DNA of 64,000 nt, taken from Ignavibacteriales bacterium (lineage in GTDB: Bacteria; Bacteroidota; Ignavibacteria; Ignavibacteriales; Melioribacteraceae). The DNA lies in the NCBI GenBank assembly GCA_020061355.1, contig JAGUYK010000044.1, positions 62,001 to 126,000 on the forward strand, given 5' to 3'. The translations under genes and the position numbers were made by a program. The notes beneath the pieces were generated by a model that was given only the letters and a program-made list of their open reading frames with translations, did not search any database and was not told the origin of the DNA. Below, piece by piece: positions 45,453 to 56,942 of this stretch (positions are counted from its first letter, which is position 1; each line of letters begins with the position of its first letter).

Positions 45453-47684
45453 TCATCCTATCGAATGGTTCATTTTGTTTTTAATCGATCTATAATAAAG
45501 ATGTGAAAGGAGACTTAATACAAAATCGTATTGATCATTTATATTCAAGCTGCTGCCGCCAGTTTCTCCCAGACAAATGAAAGGTGTAAAACTTCTAGAT
45601 GCAGTCTTTTCAAATTTTTCTTTGTTATCCGGACTTATTGAAATAATTACTCTCGATTGACTCTCGGAAAAAAATGTAAGGTCTTCTCTTGTTTTAATAT
45701 GTATCTTAACTTTAGCACCGATCATCTTTTCACGATTGATGATGCAGCTTTCTGCGAGTGCTGTCAGTATTCCGCCATCGGATACATCATGTGCGGATTT
45801 AATTAAACCGGAATCAATAAGTTCTAACAATAATTTGTGCAGATCTTTTTCTGCCTGGAGATCAATTCTAGGAATTTCACCTGTAACCAATCCGTGAATT
45901 TCTTTTAAGTATTCGCTTCCTCCAATTTCTTCATAATCTTCTCCTAATAAATAGATTAGATCGCCATTCTGTTTGAATTCAGCTGTTGTTACATTTTCAA
46001 GTTTATCAATCAATCCAACCATTCCAATAACCGGTGTTGGATAAACAGCAACATCCGGACTCTCGTTGTAGAAACTTACATTTCCGCCTGTAACGGGAGT
46101 GTTAAAGAATTTACATGCCTCACCCATTCCTTCAATTGCTTTTTTAAAAGTCCAATACATTTCCGGTTTATAAGGATTACCAAAATTCAGGCAGTTTGTA
46201 ATAGCAAGAGGAACTGCGCCAGAGCAGACAACATTTCTTGCAGATTCTGCAACTGCAATCTTAGTTCCTTCTTTTGGATTCAAATAAACATATCTGCCAT
46301 TGCAATCGGTCTTAGATGCAATAGCTTTCGTAGTACCTTTTATATATAGAACGGCAGCATCGGAGCCCGGACCAACAATTGTATTTGTCCGGACCATTGA
46401 ATCGTACTGTTCATAAACCCATTTTTTTGATGCAATATTTGGTGAGGAAAAAATTTTTTCAAATGCTTCTGCAATCGAATCAGGTTCCGGGATTGACTTC
46501 AAATCAAAATGTTTTGTATGATCGAGATATGCCGGTTCTTTCGTATCCCGAATGTAAACAGGGGCAGCCCCGCCAAGGACCAGATCATTAGGAACAATCT
46601 CTGCTTTTTTTTCACCCTGATAAAGAATGATCAACTTTTGATCTTCTGTAACTTCACCTATTATTTCACAATGCAGGTCCCACTTCGAAAAAATTTCTTT
46701 AACTTTTTCTTCATTACCTTTTTTTACAACAACAAGCATTCGCTCCTGACTCTCGGAAAGCATAATTTCATAAGCACTCATTCCTTCTTCTCTTAATGGA
46801 ACCTTATCGAGATTTATAATCATTCCCGATTTACCTTTTGCACTCATTTCTGAAGTTGAACATGAAATTCCTGCAGCACCCATATCCTGAATGCCGACTA
46901 TTAGCCCCTGCTTAATTATTTCGAGAGTAGCTTCAAGAAGCAATTTTTCTGTGAACGGATCACCCACCTGAACTGATGGACGTTTTGCTTCCGATTTTTT
47001 GGAAATTTCCTCTGATGCAAAAGTTGCACCGTGAATCCCATCTCTTCCGGTTGATGACCCTACAATCATAACGGGATTTCCCTGTCCGTGTGCAGTTGCA
47101 GATGCAACATGATTGGTATCAACTAAACCGATTGCCATTGCATTAACAAGAGGATTGGTTCTATAAGAATCATCAAAATAGACTTCGCCTGCAACAGTTG
47201 GAACACCGAAGCAGTTACCATAATCACCAATTCCTTTAACAACTCCTTCGAATAGATAACGGGTACGCGCATCATCCAGCGAACCAAAACGGAGAGAGTT
47301 TAATGATGCAATCGGGCGGGCGCCCATTGTAAATATATCACGTAAAATTCCCCCAACTCCGGTTGCAGCTCCCTGGTAAGGTTCAACTGCGGATGGATGA
47401 TTATGACTTTCTATCTTAAAAGCAATTGCTAAACCGTCACCAATATCTACTAGTCCAGCATTTTCCTCACCGGCGCCCACAAGCAGCCTTCCGCCGCTTC
47501 GTGGAAGCGTTTTAAGAAGTGCGATTGAATTTTTATAACTGCAATGTTCACTCCACATTACCGAAAAAATTCCGAGTTCGGTAAATGTAGGGATTCTACC
47601 CAATCGTTCACAGATCCAGCCGAATTCCTCTTCGGTAAGTCCATGTTCCTTTGCCAATTCAAGATTTACTACCGGTTCTTTCAT
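45453..47684 (-). CDS. purL: Phosphoribosylformylglycinamidine synthase subunit PurL
   Basis: 743 aa, the small PurL type. [21 protein letters not shown], then [19 protein letters not shown]-type motif and GPGSDAAVL are PurL signatures; the duplicated PurM-like folds are complete. Without fused glutaminase it must work with separate PurS and PurQ, which are not in the window. It makes FGAM in de novo purine synthesis using glutamine-derived ammonia. It is the first gene of a tight run (purL, yihY, hemerythrin, YD-repeat, MBL). Confidence 0.97.
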   Translation of the reverse strand: MKEPVVNLELAKEHGLTEEEFGWICERLGRIPTFTELGIFSVMWSEHCSYKNSIALLKTLPRSGGRLLVGAGEENAGLVDIGDGLAIAFKIESHNHPSAVEPYQGAATGVGGILRDIFTMGARPIASLNSLRFGSLDDARTRYLFEGVVKGIGDYGNCFGVPTVAGEVYFDDSYRTNPLVNAMAIGLVDTNHVASATAHGQGNPVMIVGSSTGRDGIHGATFASEEISKKSEAKRPSVQVGDPFTEKLLLEATLEIIKQGLIVGIQDMGAAGISCSTSEMSAKGKSGMIINLDKVPLREEGMSAYEIMLSESQERMLVVVKKGNEEKVKEIFSKWDLHCEIIGEVTEDQKLIILYQGEKKAEIVPNDLVLGGAAPVYIRDTKEPAYLDHTKHFDLKSIPEPDSIAEAFEKIFSSPNIASKKWVYEQYDSMVRTNTIVGPGSDAAVLYIKGTTKAIASKTDCNGRYVYLNPKEGTKIAVAESARNVVCSGAVPLAITNCLNFGNPYKPEMYWTFKKAIEGMGEACKFFNTPVTGGNVSFYNESPDVAVYPTPVIGMVGLIDKLENVTTAEFKQNGDLIYLLGEDYEEIGGSEYLKEIHGLVTGEIPRIDLQAEKDLHKLLLELIDSGLIKSAHDVSDGGILTALAESCIINREKMIGAKVKIHIKTREDLTFFSESQSRVIISISPDNKEKFEKTASRSFTPFICLGETGGSSLNINDQYDFVLSLLSHLYYRSIKNKMNHSIG

Positions 47685-47777
47685 ACTTTTAGGAAAATCT
47701 CATATTAATGATATGAATATAAGGATTTTTCGACGCTCTCTAAAATTCTTAAGTTATTGTAAACAAGAGAGATTTGA

Positions 47778-47806
47778 AAGTTTTCTAAAGAAAACGGTTT
47801 TTTTTT
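47778..47806 (+). terminator. AT-rich hairpin with T tract upstream of bacteriohemerythrin
   Basis: GTTTTC (47780-47785) pairs with GAAAAC (47790-47795) around a TAAA loop; GG and then nine T follow. It lies 32 nt before the bacteriohemerythrin ATG. The stem is weak; it could be an attenuator or simply chance AT-rich sequence. Confidence 0.25.
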
Positions 47807-47837
47807 CGATAATTAATCTAAATGCAGAGGAATTAGC

Positions 47838-48245
47838 ATGCCATACATAACATGGAAAGAGCCATACAATATTGGAATACAGTTAATTGATGATCAGCAT
47901 AAAAAGCTTGTCAATATTATCAATGAGCTCTATGAAGCGCAAAAAATCGGGACTTCACAAACAATAATTAATGATGTTATAAAACAGCTGGAGAACTATA
48001 CTAAGTACCATTTTGATTCTGAAGAAGAGATACAAACTGCTAATAAGTATCCCCAATTTGATAATCATAAAACAGAGCATGAAGAATTTATTACTAAACT
48101 CATTGAATTCAAAAAAGATGCAAAGAAAAACAATCTGCTTTTAAGTTTGAAGACCATCGATTATTTGAAAGACTGGACAATTAATCACATTTTAGGATCG
48201 GATAAGAATTTTGGTGAATATCTTAGGAATTTAGAAGGTATTTAA
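47838..48245 (+). CDS. Bacteriohemerythrin
   Basis: 135 aa, standard for single-domain bacteriohemerythrin. All seven di-iron ligands are in place: His21, His58, Glu62, His77, His81, His117 and Asp122 (HxxxE, HxxxH, HxxxxD). It binds O2 reversibly and may deliver it to oxygenases or buffer it. GAGGAA lies 7 nt upstream of the ATG. It is divergent from purL and separate from the HHE-type protein 3.3 kb away. Confidence 0.95.
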   Translation: MPYITWKEPYNIGIQLIDDQHKKLVNIINELYEAQKIGTSQTIINDVIKQLENYTKYHFDSEEEIQTANKYPQFDNHKTEHEEFITKLIEFKKDAKKNNLLLSLKTIDYLKDWTINHILGSDKNFGEYLRNLEGI

Positions 48246-48380
48246 TTTTTTATTAACAATATGTAACTAAAAAGTTCTTCCATTAACCTCACAAAATTGC
48301 TACTGAAGTTAAACATTTCTATTTTTTAACCGTCTTAAAAGAAGCAGTTAAATGGGAATTACACTTAAGGCGGAACTTCA

Positions 48381-50807
48381 ATGCAAAACAATCATACTAC
48401 ACTACGTTACTGGTTAATTGCCTGGATAATAATTTTAGGATTAATTTTTATACTCTACCCGTTAACTCCTTATGAAAGTTTTAAATTAGAAGTTACACGT
48501 TCGGAAGCGATTCAAATAGCCAAAGATTTTTTAAGTGATCAGAATACGAACGTTGATAATTTTTACGTCGAGGCATTTTTAGATAATTCTCCAATTGAAG
48601 TAAGATATATCCTAAAGAAACTCGGCGGCGAGGGATTTAAAACATACGGTCAAAATGAAAAATGGTCTAACCTTAGCTGGACAGTTTATTTCCATCAAAA
48701 TCTGCCAAAGCAGGTAGAACAATCAAGCTATTATGTTGATGTCTCTGAAAAGGGAAAAATATTCGGGTTCAGAAAAACAATACCGGATACAACTAAGCTA
48801 CCTTCTTTATCCAAATCGGATGCTACAGAACTTATATCATTGTATCTGAGTCATGAAATTGGATCCGATTTTGAAAAATTCAAATTAACCGAATCCCGTG
48901 AAGAAAATATAAAATCAAGAACTGATTTTTCATTCCGCTGGGAAAAAGACGAAAGCCGCTTAGATGCAAAAATTGTTATCACCGCACGCGTCTTAGGAAA
49001 CAATATTGGAAGCTATTCATATTATTTTGAGGTACCGCAGCAGGAACGGGAATACTTTGAAGCAATTGAAGCACTCTATGGTACAATCTCGGCACTATTT
49101 GTTGTATTTCTTATCCTGCTTGCATTCTACTTATTCCTGAAGAAATATCATCAGGGTGAAGTTTGGATAAGTGTCGGAAGAACATTCTTTATAATTTATT
49201 TACTCCTTTCTTTTATCAGCCTTGCAAACTATTGGCCTGCTATCGGTCAGGGCGCCATTATTGGTAATATTTCTTTTCTATACACAAAGATTATCATAGT
49301 ACTTGTAAACGGACTAATTTTTTCATTCTTTATGGCATTGCTTGTTTTCGCCGCCTGGACTGTAGGTGAATCATATGCAAGGAGTTTATGGCCAAATAAA
49401 TTGAAAGGAATTGATGCTTTTATAAAAGGACATTTATTTGCGATCGATTCCGGCGCTTCATTGTTTAAAGGATTTGTTCTTGGTTCTGCTTTAGCATTTA
49501 GTTATCTCGTAGTTGGACTAATATTAAACCAACCGGATGCAAAAATATTTTTATCTCCGGCAAATTTATTAGAAAGTCATGCTTCTTATATCCCGGTACT
49601 TGGAACTATAGTAGATGGTATGCTGGTTGGAATTTTAGCTGCCGTAGGAGTAACATTTTTTATTGTTAACATTTCATATCAGCGATGGAAAAAGAAATGG
49701 ACTTCGATTTTATTATCAGGATTAGTCACAACCTTAGGATTTGTAATTGCTGCGACTCCACCATCGTTAAATAATTTTGGAGTGAATTTAGTTGCCGGTT
49801 TTATTTTTGGATGCGGAATAGCATATATCTATTTCTTATTCGATCTGTTAACTATTATTAGTCTTAATTTTACTTCGGTCCTTGTTTCAAGAGGATATAT
49901 GCTTTATGCAAGCGATAACACTTTTTACGATTGGAACTTTGCTATTCTTATAATTGCCTATTTAGCCATACCGATAATTTATTTTATAAGCAGAATTAAA
50001 AAAGAAGAATTCGTTTTAGAGAATTACGGATTGCCAACCCATGTTCAGAGAATTTCCGAGCGCGAGCGTTTAAGGAAAGAAATGGAAATTGCTGCGCGAG
50101 TTCAGTTGAGTCTATTGCCAAAAGAAGAACCTAAAATTCCCGGTTATGATATATCCAGCGTTTCTATTCCTGCAGTAGAAGCAGGTGGAGATTATTTCGA
50201 CTTTGTAAAACTGAGCGGAAACAAAATTGGAATTGCCATTGGTGATGTCAGCGGTAAAGGAATTGGTGCCGCTATTTATATGACTCTTACAAAGGGAATC
50301 TTACAGGCACATGCAGAGGAAAATGTTTCTCCGGGGAACGTTCTTGTCAAAGTGAACCGCCTTCTTTATAAAACAATTGAAAAGAATTCCTTCGTAAGTA
50401 TGTTCTATGCAATACTCGATATAAATAAACACTTCATTACTTACTCACGCGCCGGACATAATCCGGGTATTCTCTGCAGTCAGGAAGCGGGCGGTACACG
50501 CCTTCTATTCAGTAAAGGGATGGCTCTCGGTTTAGAGGAAGGTTCTATTTTTTCATCAACATTGAAAGAGGAAAATATAGAAGTAAAAACCGGTGATGTA
50601 TTTGTTTTATATACAGACGGTTTTACAGAAGCTATGAATGAAAAGCATCAGCAATACGGAGAGCAGACTCTAATTAGGTTGATTGAGAACCACAGAGATT
50701 TAACCGCAAAGCAATTAATAGACTTAGTTCTTAAAGATGTTAAGAAGTTTGTCGATAACTACCCGCAGCACGATGATATGACTATGGTTGTATTGAAAAG
50801 GATTTAA
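48381..50807 (+). CDS. Membrane-bound PP2C/SpoIIE-type serine phosphatase
   Basis: 808 aa. A first helix (about 10-27) leads into an extracytoplasmic region (about 28-225) with two PepSY-like segments ([15 protein letters not shown] and [15 protein letters not shown]). Several further helices (about 228-555) follow, then a cytoplasmic SpoIIE domain (about 565-808) with [48 protein letters not shown] and HDDMTMVVL. The metal-binding Asp residues are present. SpoIIE phosphatases usually dephosphorylate anti-sigma-factor antagonists (STAS proteins); no partner is adjacent, so the target is open. Confidence 0.88.
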   Translation: MQNNHTTLRYWLIAWIIILGLIFILYPLTPYESFKLEVTRSEAIQIAKDFLSDQNTNVDNFYVEAFLDNSPIEVRYILKKLGGEGFKTYGQNEKWSNLSWTVYFHQNLPKQVEQSSYYVDVSEKGKIFGFRKTIPDTTKLPSLSKSDATELISLYLSHEIGSDFEKFKLTESREENIKSRTDFSFRWEKDESRLDAKIVITARVLGNNIGSYSYYFEVPQQEREYFEAIEALYGTISALFVVFLILLAFYLFLKKYHQGEVWISVGRTFFIIYLLLSFISLANYWPAIGQGAIIGNISFLYTKIIIVLVNGLIFSFFMALLVFAAWTVGESYARSLWPNKLKGIDAFIKGHLFAIDSGASLFKGFVLGSALAFSYLVVGLILNQPDAKIFLSPANLLESHASYIPVLGTIVDGMLVGILAAVGVTFFIVNISYQRWKKKWTSILLSGLVTTLGFVIAATPPSLNNFGVNLVAGFIFGCGIAYIYFLFDLLTIISLNFTSVLVSRGYMLYASDNTFYDWNFAILIIAYLAIPIIYFISRIKKEEFVLENYGLPTHVQRISERERLRKEMEIAARVQLSLLPKEEPKIPGYDISSVSIPAVEAGGDYFDFVKLSGNKIGIAIGDVSGKGIGAAIYMTLTKGILQAHAEENVSPGNVLVKVNRLLYKTIEKNSFVSMFYAILDINKHFITYSRAGHNPGILCSQEAGGTRLLFSKGMALGLEEGSIFSSTLKEENIEVKTGDVFVLYTDGFTEAMNEKHQQYGEQTLIRLIENHRDLTAKQLIDLVLKDVKKFVDNYPQHDDMTMVVLKRI

Positions 50808-52321
50808 TTCACAAACAAACTCTTTGAACTAAAATCCGGATCGCATGTAAGGTGAACGCCAAGTTTTCTTAAACCTGCTTCATCTCCCCTTGTCGGAATA
50901 TGAGTGATATGAACTTCACAGCCTTCTAATTCTTTCAATTTTTCCAGTGCCATTTGAGCCGCCGGATTTGATATAGCGCTTATACTTAAAGCAATAAGTG
51001 TTTCTTCGAGATCGAGACTTACAACTTTACCTTTGAGAATTTCTTTCTTAAGATATTTCAGAGAATTCATAATATTGGGAGGAAGCAGATTCAGAGTATC
51101 CGGCAATCCCGCCAACTGTTTTGAAGCATTTAGAATTAGACTGGAAGCGGCGTGCATAATGGAAGAATTCTTACCTGTTATAATTGTGCCGTCCTTCAGT
51201 TCAATAGATGCACCCACAAAAAATCCGTCATTACCTTTCCCGTTTTTTTCAGCCTCAATTGCTGCTTCTCTTGAATAAGCAACAACATTTCTATCTTCAA
51301 CTTTAGCTCCTACATTTTTCATTATCATTTCGGATCTTTGCAGAGTTTCTGAATCAACAAAACCCATTGCATATTCAGTTGCACATCGAAAGTATCGTCT
51401 TATAATTTCCTGATGTGCTGCCTGCTGTACCACCTCGTCATTAATAATTCCAAAGCCGGCACGGTTCACTCCCATATCTGTTGGTGATTTATAGAATGAT
51501 TCTTCACCTGTTATTTTTTCAATTATTCTTTTTAAAAGCGGAAATGCTTCAATATCACGATTATAGTTAACTGTCTTTTCGTTATATGCTTCGAGATGAT
51601 GATGATCAATTAAATTAACATCCTTAAGGTCAACTGTTGCTGCTTCGTAGGCGATATTAACTTTATGAGTAAGAGGTAAATTCCAGATCGGGAATGTTTC
51701 GAATTTTGCATAACCGGCTTTGACTCCCCTTTTATGTTCATGGTAAAGCTGACTTAAGCATGTAGCAAGTTTTCCGCTTCCGGGTCCCGGTCCGGTAACC
51801 ACTACAATCGGTTTTGAAGTTAATATATATTCATTGGCGCCGTAACCCTCATCACTTACAATCAAATCAATATTAGTGGGATATCCTTTTGTAAATTTAT
51901 GAGTGTAGACTTTTATTCCTCTTCGCTCAAGTTTGTTTTTAAATGCCTTGGCCGACGATTGATCATCATAACGGGTGATTACAACTGCATTTATATCAAT
52001 ATTCCATTCTTTAAAATCATCAATTGTTTTTAATGCATCCGAATCATAGGTAATTCCAAAATCAGCACGAACTTTTTTTCTTTCAATATCTCCGGCATAA
52101 ATACAGAGGATAATATCAATATCCTTTTTAAGTTTTTGAAGCAGCCGCATTTTAACATTCGGATCAAATCCCGGAAGAACTCTTGCAGCATGATAATCAA
52201 ACAAAAGTTTTCCGCCGAATTCGAGATAGAGTTTCCGGTTAAACCGTTCAACCCTTTTTAAAATTTCTGTGGTTTGTTCATTCAGATATTTCTCGTTATC
52301 AAAACCGGTGGCTGAAAACAT
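50804..52321 (-). CDS. DUF1846 family protein
   Basis: 505 aa, matching the long DUF1846 proteins: [19 protein letters not shown] at the N-terminus, [21 protein letters not shown] and the phosphate-loop-like [17 protein letters not shown] (about 170-186) are characteristic. The central conserved region contains [11 protein letters not shown]. The family has no proven function, although the GPGSGK motif suggests nucleotide binding. It is tail-to-tail with the phosphatase, sharing the TTAA of both stops (50804-50807). Confidence 0.85.
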   Translation of the reverse strand: MFSATGFDNEKYLNEQTTEILKRVERFNRKLYLEFGGKLLFDYHAARVLPGFDPNVKMRLLQKLKKDIDIILCIYAGDIERKKVRADFGITYDSDALKTIDDFKEWNIDINAVVITRYDDQSSAKAFKNKLERRGIKVYTHKFTKGYPTNIDLIVSDEGYGANEYILTSKPIVVVTGPGPGSGKLATCLSQLYHEHKRGVKAGYAKFETFPIWNLPLTHKVNIAYEAATVDLKDVNLIDHHHLEAYNEKTVNYNRDIEAFPLLKRIIEKITGEESFYKSPTDMGVNRAGFGIINDEVVQQAAHQEIIRRYFRCATEYAMGFVDSETLQRSEMIMKNVGAKVEDRNVVAYSREAAIEAEKNGKGNDGFFVGASIELKDGTIITGKNSSIMHAASSLILNASKQLAGLPDTLNLLPPNIMNSLKYLKKEILKGKVVSLDLEETLIALSISAISNPAAQMALEKLKELEGCEVHITHIPTRGDEAGLRKLGVHLTCDPDFSSKSLFVN

Positions 52322-52419
52322 TTACAGACCTCTTTTGTACAAATTGAAAATGATAAATAGAAATGATTTGCTTTATGAAATTAAGGAAATCCGGTTTGAT
52401 TAAAAAAATTTTGCGGAAA

Positions 52420-54576
52420 TTAATTGCTGAAAATATTTGCGGGTATATTCCATTTTAATACTTTTTTTATTTCGACGTTATTTCCGCTTATCCTGTCTTT
52501 AACATTCATTGTTATCAGGTAATCACCCGGTTCGTAATTGCTGAAATCGAGCTGAAAATAAATTTGAGGACCGCTTTCAATTGTACGATAGTTTGATGTA
52601 AGTGTTATTTTATCATCACTTATTATTCCCAGGAAACTTAAAGCCGAAGAAATAAATTTTCCGAAACCTGATTTTTCTTCCTGCTGGTATGGACTGATAA
52701 TAATATTCTGCTCAAAATCCGTTAGTCCCTTTTCATCCTTTTGAAGATTATATAATTCATAGTAGATATAAATGGGTAACGATTTTGTAAATATGTTTGT
52801 CGGATTCGGTTTTACATAAACATTCTCCCGCTTAATATAACTTTCATTAGTACTGCTATTTGTTATATCATATGCCAAAACAATGTCACTTATGTCAATC
52901 CGGTAATTGCTGAACTTCCTTATTTTAAGCGGCGTTCTTGATGAAAGTGTACCATTATCAACATCACGAATAATTTCAAATGATGAAAATCCTGAGTCCG
53001 GTATTGCAGTTACTAACAGGTTTTGTACAGGTGGAAATTTACTATTTCGATCAACCTTTGTATTTACTATCCTGCTGAACTGTTCTTCATAATCTTCATT
53101 GAAAAAATAAAACCCGACCCGATGATTCACTTTTTCATTCGAGGCAAATAGACTGTCATCTACCGACAATGAATAGTTCAGGTAGAGATCAGTATGATTT
53201 CGTTTATTACTCTTAAACTGTATGAAGGAATAGGGCACATCAATTTTAGGACCTTCGAACTTCGGATTATAATATGTTGGTCTTTCCTTCCGGAGATACT
53301 CTGCATAATCATGGTAGTTGCCGGGGACTTGCGGAATCAATTTATCTTTTTCTGCAGCCGGCCATACGTACTGATAATTCCCGCTCGACGCTATATCGGT
53401 GAATGCAAATGTCATATCAGGGTAATTCCAGACTTCCGTTTTCATTCCCACAGAACCATTATCTCCAATTTGAGGTCTTATTCTCATTCTAGATTGCGGC
53501 TCACCGTAGCGTAGAATGGTTTCGCCCATATTGGACTTCCAGCCGACTATCCCCATTGAAGGAATACTAAAATTTAGATTAGCATACGCAACACGCGAAT
53601 AATGTTCCAATAATCTTTCGTTGTATTCAGTCAAATAGAGAGGATCAGAAATTTTCCAATATACATTAACGAATTCATTTAACTCTTCTTCGCTATAATT
53701 TTTGAATACTTCTTCAAATGATGATTCGAGGAATAATTTTACGGAGTTGAAAGTGAAATCCCTCCGTTCCGTTTCACTCATCAGGTCGAGTGCTTTTTTA
53801 TATTCACGGTGAGCCTCTTTTATTTTCGAGGTTTTGTAATAGAGAAGTCCAATGCAGAGATAAATTTCCTTATCATCCTTATTATGTTTAATCAATCTTT
53901 CCAACAAGGGAATTCCTTTCTCGGGCACACCGGCATTTTCATATAATAAACTTAATTTCAATAAAGTATTATAATGGAGTGGATCTTTTTCCAATGCGGC
54001 AAGAAAATACTTTTCCGATTCATAGAAATCCAGAAGTGCAAATTCCTGAAGACTTCCATAAATCTCCCCCATGTTTCTTACCGAGTTATTGTATTCTTTG
54101 AAGTCCTCTGCTTTCAATTCACCCAGGTTAAGCCATGCTTCAACCTGAGTGCTGTCAATTGAAATTATTTTTTTGTACTCATCAAAGGAACTTAAACGTG
54201 CAAAATCCCGCATAAGGTTTGCAAATGCATATCTATATTCAAGGTTATCGGGTTCTTTCAGAACTGCCCTTCTTAAATTTTCGTAGGCTTTGTTTCTTGA
54301 AGTAAATGTTTTTCTGCTAAGATTTATTTTTGCAAGTTCATAGTGAGATGCGGCATCACCGTACCTGCTTATTGATTCAATAAAATATTTCTCTGCGGAT
54401 ACGGTATCTTTGCCGTCCAATGCTTCAATTCCCTTTTTATATAAAACTGTTCTTTCCTTCTCACCAATTATAGAGATTCGATTAGTTCCGCTCGATTGAA
54501 AAGGGTTGAAAACCACCCCAATTAAAAAGAGTAGAATTAATGTTCTGAACGATATTTCACGAGTTTGATTCTTCAT
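52420..54576 (-). CDS. GWxTD-domain protein with TPR repeats
   Basis: 718 aa. A signal peptide or N-terminal anchor (about 10-29) is followed by about six TPR units (residues 50-270, e.g. EAWLNLGELKAED). The GWxTD domain begins near WKISDPLYLTEYNERLLEHY (307-326) and has GWKSNMGETILRYGEP (345-360). A C-terminal beta-rich part spans about 450-718. GWxTD proteins are common in Bacteroidota and Acidobacteriota, often with secretion or surface genes; the role is unknown. It is divergent from the CBM9 gene. Confidence 0.8.
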   Translation of the reverse strand: MKNQTREISFRTLILLFLIGVVFNPFQSSGTNRISIIGEKERTVLYKKGIEALDGKDTVSAEKYFIESISRYGDAASHYELAKINLSRKTFTSRNKAYENLRRAVLKEPDNLEYRYAFANLMRDFARLSSFDEYKKIISIDSTQVEAWLNLGELKAEDFKEYNNSVRNMGEIYGSLQEFALLDFYESEKYFLAALEKDPLHYNTLLKLSLLYENAGVPEKGIPLLERLIKHNKDDKEIYLCIGLLYYKTSKIKEAHREYKKALDLMSETERRDFTFNSVKLFLESSFEEVFKNYSEEELNEFVNVYWKISDPLYLTEYNERLLEHYSRVAYANLNFSIPSMGIVGWKSNMGETILRYGEPQSRMRIRPQIGDNGSVGMKTEVWNYPDMTFAFTDIASSGNYQYVWPAAEKDKLIPQVPGNYHDYAEYLRKERPTYYNPKFEGPKIDVPYSFIQFKSNKRNHTDLYLNYSLSVDDSLFASNEKVNHRVGFYFFNEDYEEQFSRIVNTKVDRNSKFPPVQNLLVTAIPDSGFSSFEIIRDVDNGTLSSRTPLKIRKFSNYRIDISDIVLAYDITNSSTNESYIKRENVYVKPNPTNIFTKSLPIYIYYELYNLQKDEKGLTDFEQNIIISPYQQEEKSGFGKFISSALSFLGIISDDKITLTSNYRTIESGPQIYFQLDFSNYEPGDYLITMNVKDRISGNNVEIKKVLKWNIPANIFSN

Positions 54577-54731
54577 ACTTATGTTTGATGGCAGGTGAAG
54601 TTAATCAGAATGAATAATAAAAATCAATTCCGTTTTAATGGACAAAATTTCAGACATAAAAAAAATATTCTGCACTGTGCAACCTTTCGTAAAATGATGG
54701 CGTCTAAAGTTCATAAGAAAAGGGATGGATT

Positions 54732-56885
54732 ATGAAAAAGATTTTATCGCTGATTGTATTTCTACCCCTAATTACCTTTGCAAATAATGATAATAAAGTA
54801 GTTCCGCTTAAGAGAATTGATTCGCCTATAAAACTTGATGGAATAATTGATTCTGACTGGGACAAAGCGCCTGAGATCAATGGATTTTTCCAGCTGTCAC
54901 CTTATTACGGTAAAGACCCTTCAAAAAATACTTACGCAAAAATCCTTACAACAGAAAATGCTCTTTATTGTTTAATGGTTTGTTATGATGATATTGTAAA
55001 CATTCAGCAAAGTACCGGAAAACTGGACGACTCCAGGGGGGATGTCGTCTCTTTAATGCTCGATACTTTTGGTGACAATCGTACAGCTTACAAATTTGCA
55101 GTCAGCGCGGCGGGGGTGCGTGCTGATTGCCGGTTATTAGATGATGCCCGTAACAGAGATTATAACTGGGACGGAATCTGGTTTTCAGAAAGCAAAGTAT
55201 ATGATTGGGGTTATGTGGTTGAGATTGAAATCCCTTACAAATCAATTCAGTATAATGAAAATCTTGAATATTGGGGATTAGATATTGACCGTTGGATTCC
55301 GGCAATTTCAGAAGATCAGTACTGGTGCCGTTATGAACAGAATGAAGGGCAGCGTGTTTCAAAATTCGGCAAACTTGTTTTTGAAGATTTCAAACCTTCG
55401 ATAAAGGGATTGAATTTAGAAATTTATCCGACCGTTTTCGGCAAATTAACTTACCTGGGAAACAGCAAGTATAAAATGGATCCTAATGCAGGTCTCGATA
55501 TATTTTACAATCCTTCTCCGCAATTAACATTGCAAGCGACCGCAAATCCCGACTTTGCACAAATTGAAGAGGATCCATATGAATTTAATATTTCCCGATA
55601 CGAAACTTTCTTCTCTGAGAGGAGACCATTCTTTATTCAAGGTAATGAAATCTTCATGCCTTCGGGCAGGCAAAGAAATTCAGGCTTTTACTCTCCATTA
55701 GAACTTTTCTATTCACGAAGAATCGGTAAAAAATTAGCCGACGGAAGAGAAGTACCGATTATATTCGGAGCGAAAGCATTTGGTAGATACGAAGAGTGGG
55801 AGTATGGAGGGTTTGTTGCAAGGACACCCGAAAAAGAATACACTGATTACGATGGTTCTAGCGCTGTTGAACCTTCTGCATATTTTATTTCGGGCAGAGT
55901 TAAAAAACAGATTCTTGATAACTCCAATATCGGGGTTTTGTTTGTAGGCAAACAGACTCCTGGAAATACATATGGAGTTATCGATATTGATGGAGCATTC
56001 CGCGGTCCATCGTGGCAATTATCATATCAGTTTGCACGCTCAATAAAAAATTCGGAAGGCGATTTTGCAACTTCTTTAGGTTATATGAATTTTGCAGAAA
56101 CGTGGGTAACGGGAATTAGAAGCCGATATGTTGGGGAAAATTTTGATGTTAATCAGGTCGGATATGTTCCATGGCGCGGGACTGCTCACTTTGTTTCTTT
56201 CTCCGGTCCAATATGGTATCCTAAAGAAGGAGCGGTATCACAAATACTTATTTACACAGGTCCGTTTATTGATTATGAAAAAGTTGACGGTTACACAGAC
56301 CACGGATGGCACTTTGGATACAACATGCAGTTCAGAAGTAATTGGGGATTTGAGATAAACAGCTCAATAGGTAAGTCGAAGGATATGAATGTTAAGTATG
56401 ATTCTTACGAACTTTCATTGAGTTCCTGGTTTAATATCAATCCAAAATGGAATGCTAATGCATACGGTGGATATACAAAAACTTACAATTTCTCCAGAGA
56501 TTATCTTGCATTCTATTCCTGGGTCGGTGCAAACTTTTCGATTAAAGCTTCTGATATAATTAGAATCGGTACATCATACTCAATGTGGATTGAAGGAAAC
56601 CCCGCAGGCGATGTTGAAGATATTACTTACAATGCCAGGCCATGGATATCTGTAACACCTATTAACGATCTCAATTTTTACTTTTATGTTGATAATGTAT
56701 TCGTTAAATCGACTGATAAAATGGAAAGGATTTTCTTCGGCGGATTATTCTCTTACCAGTTTTCTCCAAAAAGCTGGATCTACCTTGCAATCAATGAAGT
56801 TCACGATAGATTCAACAACACAAGATCTATGGAATTGAGTGATAGGGTTTCTGTATTCAAAATAAAATATTTGTATTACTTCTGA
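54732..56885 (+). CDS. DUF5916 outer-membrane protein with CBM9-like domain
   Basis: 717 aa. A signal peptide (about 1-16) precedes a CBM9-like carbohydrate-binding fold (about 20-225, beginning SPIKLDGIIDSDWDKAPEI and containing DDSRGDVVSLMLDTFGDN). A DUF5916 region of about 480 residues of beta strands follows (FFSERRPFFIQGNEIF to the terminal IKYLYYF), likely an outer-membrane barrel ending in aromatic F. AAGGGATGG precedes the ATG. The ligand is unknown; a sugar-binding outer-membrane role is inferred from the domain. Confidence 0.8.
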   Translation: MKKILSLIVFLPLITFANNDNKVVPLKRIDSPIKLDGIIDSDWDKAPEINGFFQLSPYYGKDPSKNTYAKILTTENALYCLMVCYDDIVNIQQSTGKLDDSRGDVVSLMLDTFGDNRTAYKFAVSAAGVRADCRLLDDARNRDYNWDGIWFSESKVYDWGYVVEIEIPYKSIQYNENLEYWGLDIDRWIPAISEDQYWCRYEQNEGQRVSKFGKLVFEDFKPSIKGLNLEIYPTVFGKLTYLGNSKYKMDPNAGLDIFYNPSPQLTLQATANPDFAQIEEDPYEFNISRYETFFSERRPFFIQGNEIFMPSGRQRNSGFYSPLELFYSRRIGKKLADGREVPIIFGAKAFGRYEEWEYGGFVARTPEKEYTDYDGSSAVEPSAYFISGRVKKQILDNSNIGVLFVGKQTPGNTYGVIDIDGAFRGPSWQLSYQFARSIKNSEGDFATSLGYMNFAETWVTGIRSRYVGENFDVNQVGYVPWRGTAHFVSFSGPIWYPKEGAVSQILIYTGPFIDYEKVDGYTDHGWHFGYNMQFRSNWGFEINSSIGKSKDMNVKYDSYELSLSSWFNINPKWNANAYGGYTKTYNFSRDYLAFYSWVGANFSIKASDIIRIGTSYSMWIEGNPAGDVEDITYNARPWISVTPINDLNFYFYVDNVFVKSTDKMERIFFGGLFSYQFSPKSWIYLAINEVHDRFNNTRSMELSDRVSVFKIKYLYYF

Positions 56886-56942
56886 AAAAAAATCCGGTGG
56901 GAATTATTTAGAAAATTAAATTATTATTGAAAAAAGAATCTT

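Noticed and set aside
46509-46796. Plus-strand 95-aa ORF opposite purL
   Set aside because: Phe/Asn-rich antisense shadow of a highly conserved gene.
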